Source: Bacteroidales bacterium (GTDB lineage: Bacteria > Bacteroidota > Bacteroidia > Bacteroidales > UBA932). Taken from it: a DNA stretch of 8,881 bases. Position 1 is the stretch's first letter. Each line of letters opens with the position of its first letter. The notes below the pieces were generated by a model. It was not told the origin of the DNA. It saw nothing but the letters and a program-made list of their open reading frames with translations, and made no database searches. A program made the position numbers and the translations under genes. Below are positions 5,973 through 8,881 of the stretch, one piece after another. The stretch spans positions 1-8,881 of the forward strand of contig JAGAAU010000206.1 of assembly GCA_017615135.1 (NCBI GenBank), written 5' to 3'.

Positions 5973-7621
5973 TCTATAAAGCTCCTGATGAGCGAGGTGG
6001 CGGGGAGTTCCTTGTCCGATACCGGTGTGAAGTAGTGCAGGAAATTATTAAGCCTGTGGGCTTCGCCGTATTCCTGGCAGTTCTTGGGTACGGTGGCAAG
6101 GATGCGTTCGGCATGCACCCGCAAAACCGCAAATTCCAGCAGATAGGCTGAATTGAAGATTACGTCGGCATCTTCCTGGAAAGGATAAATCCATTTGGTT
6201 TCCGCCCTTCTTACGTTAGGCCAGTTGGATATGCTTTCCCTTGCGGAGTAAGCCCCTTTGTTGTAATCCCTGACGATACGTCGCAGCAGACGGTTGTCGC
6301 TGGTGGGAATGCAGTTGTGGTCGTCCAGGGATATGCTGGTTACGGTATTGATGAAGATTCGGAATTTCAGGTTCTCTTCTACCTGATCCGTAAGTTTGGG
6401 ATTCAGGGCGTGGAGACCTTCTACCAGCAGGATGGAATTATCGTCCATCTGCAGTTTCTTGCCCTTGAACTCCCGGAGACCGGTTACGAAGTTGTACTCA
6501 GGAACCTCCACTTCCTTTCCGGCAAGAAGGGCAAGAACGTCCCTCTGCAGATAATCGTGGTCAACGGTATCGAAGTTGTCGAAGTCGTAACTGCCATCCG
6601 GGAACTTCGGGGTGTCTGCGCGGTTCACGAAGTAATCGTCGGTAGAGAAGGATACGGGGTGGAGCCCGCAGGCCATGAGCTGGATACTGAGCCTCTTGCA
6701 GAAAGTACTCTTTCCGCTGCTGGTGGGGCCGGTAATCAGAACGACCTTCACGGGGTGTTCCTGGGAATGCCGGAGATTAATTTCATCGGCAATCTGAACG
6801 ATTTTCCTCTCCTGCAGGGCCTCTGCAACCTGTATAAGTTCCGAGGCTTTTCCGGACTGGCAGGCGCAGTTCACGTCGCCCACATTGGAAAGCCCCATTA
6901 TGTTGTTCCATCTCAAAGTTTCAGACAGAACCCCGAAGGTCTTGGACTGTTCCTTGAAAGGAGCAAGCTCCATGGGAGCGTGACGGTTGGGAACGCGCAG
7001 CAGCATGCCGCCCTTGAAAGGGGAGAGGTCCCAGACTTTCAGATATCCCGTGCTGGGAACCACTGCATCGTAAAAATAATCTGGAGTATCCTTGAGGGTA
7101 TAATAGGTGATGTAGATATCTCCGCAGGTGCGAAGCAGTTTGATTTTGTCTTCGTAACCGTACTTTTCGAAAATCCGAATCGCCTCATCTACCTGTACTT
7201 CGTGACGACGGAAGGGAATGTCTTCCTCTACCATTTTCTGCATCTTCTCTGCAATGGCGGCAATCTCTTCATCGTTAAGGCTGCTGCCGTCGGGTTTTGT
7301 AACCTGGCAGAAATAGCCTTTGCAGATGGGCCTTCTCAGCACCACTTTGCTGGCGGGGAAAAGGTCGGTCGTCGCCTTGCAGAGAAGAAAACACAGGGAA
7401 CGGCAGTAAACACTGCGGCCGTTGTAAGAACGGTAGTCCAGGAATTCTACCTCACGGTTGTTGAAAACCCTGAATTTCAATCCTTCAGATACGTTGTTAA
7501 CTCTTGCTGAGAGGATATCGTAAGGTTTGTCGAAATCGAATGCCGGCAGCATCTCGGCAATCGTGGTACCTTCCTGGAACTCTGCGTATGTTCCCGTGTT
7601 TTTGCAGAAAATCTTTAACAT
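5969..7621 (-). CDS. Nucleoside (uridine) kinase with TGS and degenerate ThrRS editing-like N-terminus
   Basis: The C-terminal part is a P-loop uridine kinase/phosphoribulokinase-type domain, expected to phosphorylate uridine or another nucleoside in salvage. Its Walker A is GPTSSGKST at 298-306, TDDYF at 327-331 fits the Walker B/catalytic Asp region, and VEGLHAL is at 400-406. The N-terminus looks like threonyl-tRNA synthetase: a TGS domain at about 1-62 (MLKIFCKNTG, EGTTIAE) and then a region resembling the ThrRS N2 editing domain (about 65-240), with LFPASKVVL and VPSTGYLKV matching the synthetase. The editing zinc ligands are gone: the HxxxH histidines align with Arg74 and Phe78, and the CxxxH pair with Phe183 and Val187. 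No synthetase catalytic core is present, so it should not charge or edit tRNA. At 550 residues it matches the size of this fused family in Bacteroidetes and Firmicutes. The ATG at 7621 lies 9 bp after the nuclease stop. True substrate and TGS role are unknown. Confidence 0.9.
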   Translation of the reverse strand: MLKIFCKNTGTYAEFQEGTTIAEMLPAFDFDKPYDILSARVNNVSEGLKFRVFNNREVEFLDYRSYNGRSVYCRSLCFLLCKATTDLFPASKVVLRRPICKGYFCQVTKPDGSSLNDEEIAAIAEKMQKMVEEDIPFRRHEVQVDEAIRIFEKYGYEDKIKLLRTCGDIYITYYTLKDTPDYFYDAVVPSTGYLKVWDLSPFKGGMLLRVPNRHAPMELAPFKEQSKTFGVLSETLRWNNIMGLSNVGDVNCACQSGKASELIQVAEALQERKIVQIADEINLRHSQEHPVKVVLITGPTSSGKSTFCKRLSIQLMACGLHPVSFSTDDYFVNRADTPKFPDGSYDFDNFDTVDHDYLQRDVLALLAGKEVEVPEYNFVTGLREFKGKKLQMDDNSILLVEGLHALNPKLTDQVEENLKFRIFINTVTSISLDDHNCIPTSDNRLLRRIVRDYNKGAYSARESISNWPNVRRAETKWIYPFQEDADVIFNSAYLLEFAVLRVHAERILATVPKNCQEYGEAHRLNNFLHYFTPVSDKELPATSLIRSFID

Positions 7622-7630
7622 CGTCTGAAG

Positions 7631-8656
7631 TTAGAAGATTGTGGATGAATTGTTTTCAGCGGGGTCCTGTAATTCCTTAGGCACATTGGCAAAGAAATTA
7701 AGGCCGCTGCGCTCTTCAATGGCATCAATACTGGTGATGAAACTGCCATATTTGGAGCCGGAATGAGATTCGTTCGTGAAGAGATATGCGCAACCGTTGG
7801 CAGCAGTCATCTCTCCGGAAGCATTGAAGCTGCACTTCATCAGGCACTTGTAGAAGTGGCTGGGGATGCGTATCCCAGATAAAGTGTTGTTGTCTTCGAA
7901 CAGCGTTCCAACCACTACGTACAAGGTGTCTCTGCCGGAAGGCATCGAGCCCTTTACGGCATTTTCAAGCTGGTTCCACACACCGTCGTTGAAGCTGGTC
8001 TGCCACTGAGGTGCCTGATTGGTGTAGTAGAAGGTCTGTTTGTTCTGGTTCACGGTAGTCTGACGATAGTTGGATGCGCAGAGGTGTCCTTTGCTGTAGC
8101 TGCCGCTTATGCCGGTCTGCTGCCAGTCTGAAGGGAATGCAGGATCCGTTTTCCAGCTATCGTTGCGCCCTACGTTATTGTCTTCCCAGGCCTCTGCATG
8201 CATTGCGAAGGCGCACCAGACGGGACTCTTGGTCTCGGAATCCATCATCACGGTGTAGTTTCGCATCTCCTTACTGTTCGAAGTCCAGGTGTGAGTGGCT
8301 ACGGCGCGGTTGGAACTGGTAGTGTTGTATCTGTACCATTTCCGGCCGCTGTCGTAAGTCTCTGACCCGCTGGTATGCGTTCCGGACACTTCAACCGCAG
8401 GAATCTCATAGCAGGCGAGATAACCGGTACCGGTTGGCTGTGTAGATTCCGCCAGGGTGGTGAAAGACTGAATCTCTCCTTCAACGGTTACATAGGTAGA
8501 GGCGGAGGGGTTCCACACATCCAACTCGGCCTTATAATAATAGGTCGTAGATGGAGTAAGCCCGGACAGTACTGCAGTAAAGTTTCCGGAAGTGCCGCTG
8601 ATCTGGTCTGAACTGTAAACGGTTCCGTTCATCGCAGATGCCTTCGTCCCGTACAC
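7631..8656 (-). CDS. DNA/RNA non-specific endonuclease with fibronectin-like domain (C-terminal portion)
   Basis: A nuclease of the NucA/EndoG (beta-beta-alpha metal) family that cuts DNA and RNA without sequence specificity, usually outside the cytoplasm. Numbered from the GTG at 8656, a fibronectin type III-like domain ends near residue 67 (LTPSTTYYYKAEL, then SFTT). The nuclease domain runs from about 100 to 328. The catalytic motif is SYSKGHL, with the general-base His191; the usual DRGH reads SKGH. KQTFYYTNQAPQ and FNDGVWNQLE follow, the latter with the likely metal-binding Asn223, and the domain closes with IEERSGLNFFANVP. The GTG is only the best conventional start: it falls inside the fibronectin-like domain and there is no signal peptide. 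The frame is open upstream to a TGA at 8810-8812, and similar coding sense continues beyond it, so this is probably the back half of a longer secreted protein or lipoprotein. It lies 9 bp before the kinase gene, as if in one transcript. Confidence 0.8.
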   Translation of the reverse strand: MYGTKASAMNGTVYSSDQISGTSGNFTAVLSGLTPSTTYYYKAELDVWNPSASTYVTVEGEIQSFTTLAESTQPTGTGYLACYEIPAVEVSGTHTSGSETYDSGRKWYRYNTTSSNRAVATHTWTSNSKEMRNYTVMMDSETKSPVWCAFAMHAEAWEDNNVGRNDSWKTDPAFPSDWQQTGISGSYSKGHLCASNYRQTTVNQNKQTFYYTNQAPQWQTSFNDGVWNQLENAVKGSMPSGRDTLYVVVGTLFEDNNTLSGIRIPSHFYKCLMKCSFNASGEMTAANGCAYLFTNESHSGSKYGSFITSIDAIEERSGLNFFANVPKELQDPAENNSSTIF

Positions 8657-8881
8657 AAAACGGGCGTTCTGCGGTGCATTTTCGCTTTTCAGCCCGCTGT
8701 AAGAGGCGGACAGGGTTGCCCCTGTCGCGCCTTTTCCAGTCGGGTTAGCCGCAGTCGATACTGAAGCTGTGAGGTTTCCCTCCCCGGAGGTTCCCCCTCC
8801 GGACGTCAGTCAATACTCAACGGAGATCTCCCAGATTCTGACAGCTCCGTTTGTCGATACGATGTATCCTGTCTCGATGGA
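8657..8881 (-). pseudogene. Upstream part of the nuclease gene, interrupted by an in-frame TGA
   Basis: Read in the same minus-strand frame as the nuclease, 8809-8657 encodes a Gly/Ser/Thr linker (LTSGGGTSGEGN) and the first strands of the fibronectin-like domain (ATLSASYSGL, then NARF). Further upstream, 8881-8813 encodes the end of another beta-rich domain (GAVRIWEISVEY) and stops at TGA 8812-8810. No frame change is needed to join the pieces, so a single base substitution, a sequencing error or a real gene end could each explain it. The five-prime end of this upstream part is outside the window. TGA is used as an ordinary stop by ftsH and cdsA here, so a changed genetic code is unlikely. 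I favour a nonsense mutation in one secreted nuclease gene. Confidence 0.55.

Noticed and set aside
6317..7510. 397-codon open frame on the plus strand opposite the nucleoside kinase
   Set aside because: It is fully antisense to a gene with clear P-loop and TGS motifs, and its translation shows no recognisable domain. Long antisense frames are common opposite genes of this composition.
8780..8803. GC-rich partial inverted repeat near the nuclease linker
   Set aside because: It is explained by Gly/Ser codons of the linker and lacks a T-run or a clean stem.
8810..8812. TGA as selenocysteine or a recoded sense codon
   Set aside because: The position is a domain linker with no redox motif, and ftsH and cdsA in this window end normally at TGA.

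Overview
The window looks like core chromosome from a member of the Bacteroidales (Bacteroidetes). The clues are the ftsH-cdsA-psd gene string, a promoter-like TAnnTTTG box on each strand of the one real intergenic gap, the absence of clear Shine-Dalgarno sequences, and a nuclease with a Bacteroidetes-style fibronectin-like front end. Base composition is balanced to slightly GC-rich. Genus cannot be fixed from the sequence alone. No rRNA, tRNA, CRISPR array, insertion sequence or phage gene was seen.

Layout. Positions 2-1979 (+): the 3' part of dnaA, cut by the left window edge, followed after 7 bp by rpe. Positions 1966-2496 (-): a short biotin-protein ligase, birA, whose tail overlaps the end of rpe. 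Positions 2497-2543: a 47-bp divergent promoter gap. Positions 2544-5972 (+): ftsH, cdsA and psd, each overlapping the next by 8 and 4 bp. Positions 5969-8881 (-): a two-gene string in which a secreted-type DNA/RNA nuclease is followed after 9 bp by a TGS/ThrRS-like nucleoside kinase. The stop codons of psd and the kinase interlock. Only 63 bp between 2 and 8656 are outside a coding frame.

How the genes work together. DnaA and Rpe serve replication initiation and the pentose phosphate pathway. FtsH is the inner-membrane quality-control protease. It is coupled by overlap to two phospholipid enzymes: CdsA makes CDP-diacylglycerol and Psd makes phosphatidylethanolamine. The nuclease and nucleoside kinase suggest nucleic-acid scavenging and salvage, but that link is inferred.

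The main oddities are as follows. An in-frame TGA at 8810-8812 appears to cut the nuclease gene in two. The biotin ligase lacks the usual C-terminal domain and has altered motifs. The kinase carries a ThrRS-like domain with all four editing-site zinc ligands replaced. The iojap/rsfS gene often found next to ftsH in this phylum is absent here. I did not find a convincing new multi-gene system; most of the window is housekeeping.
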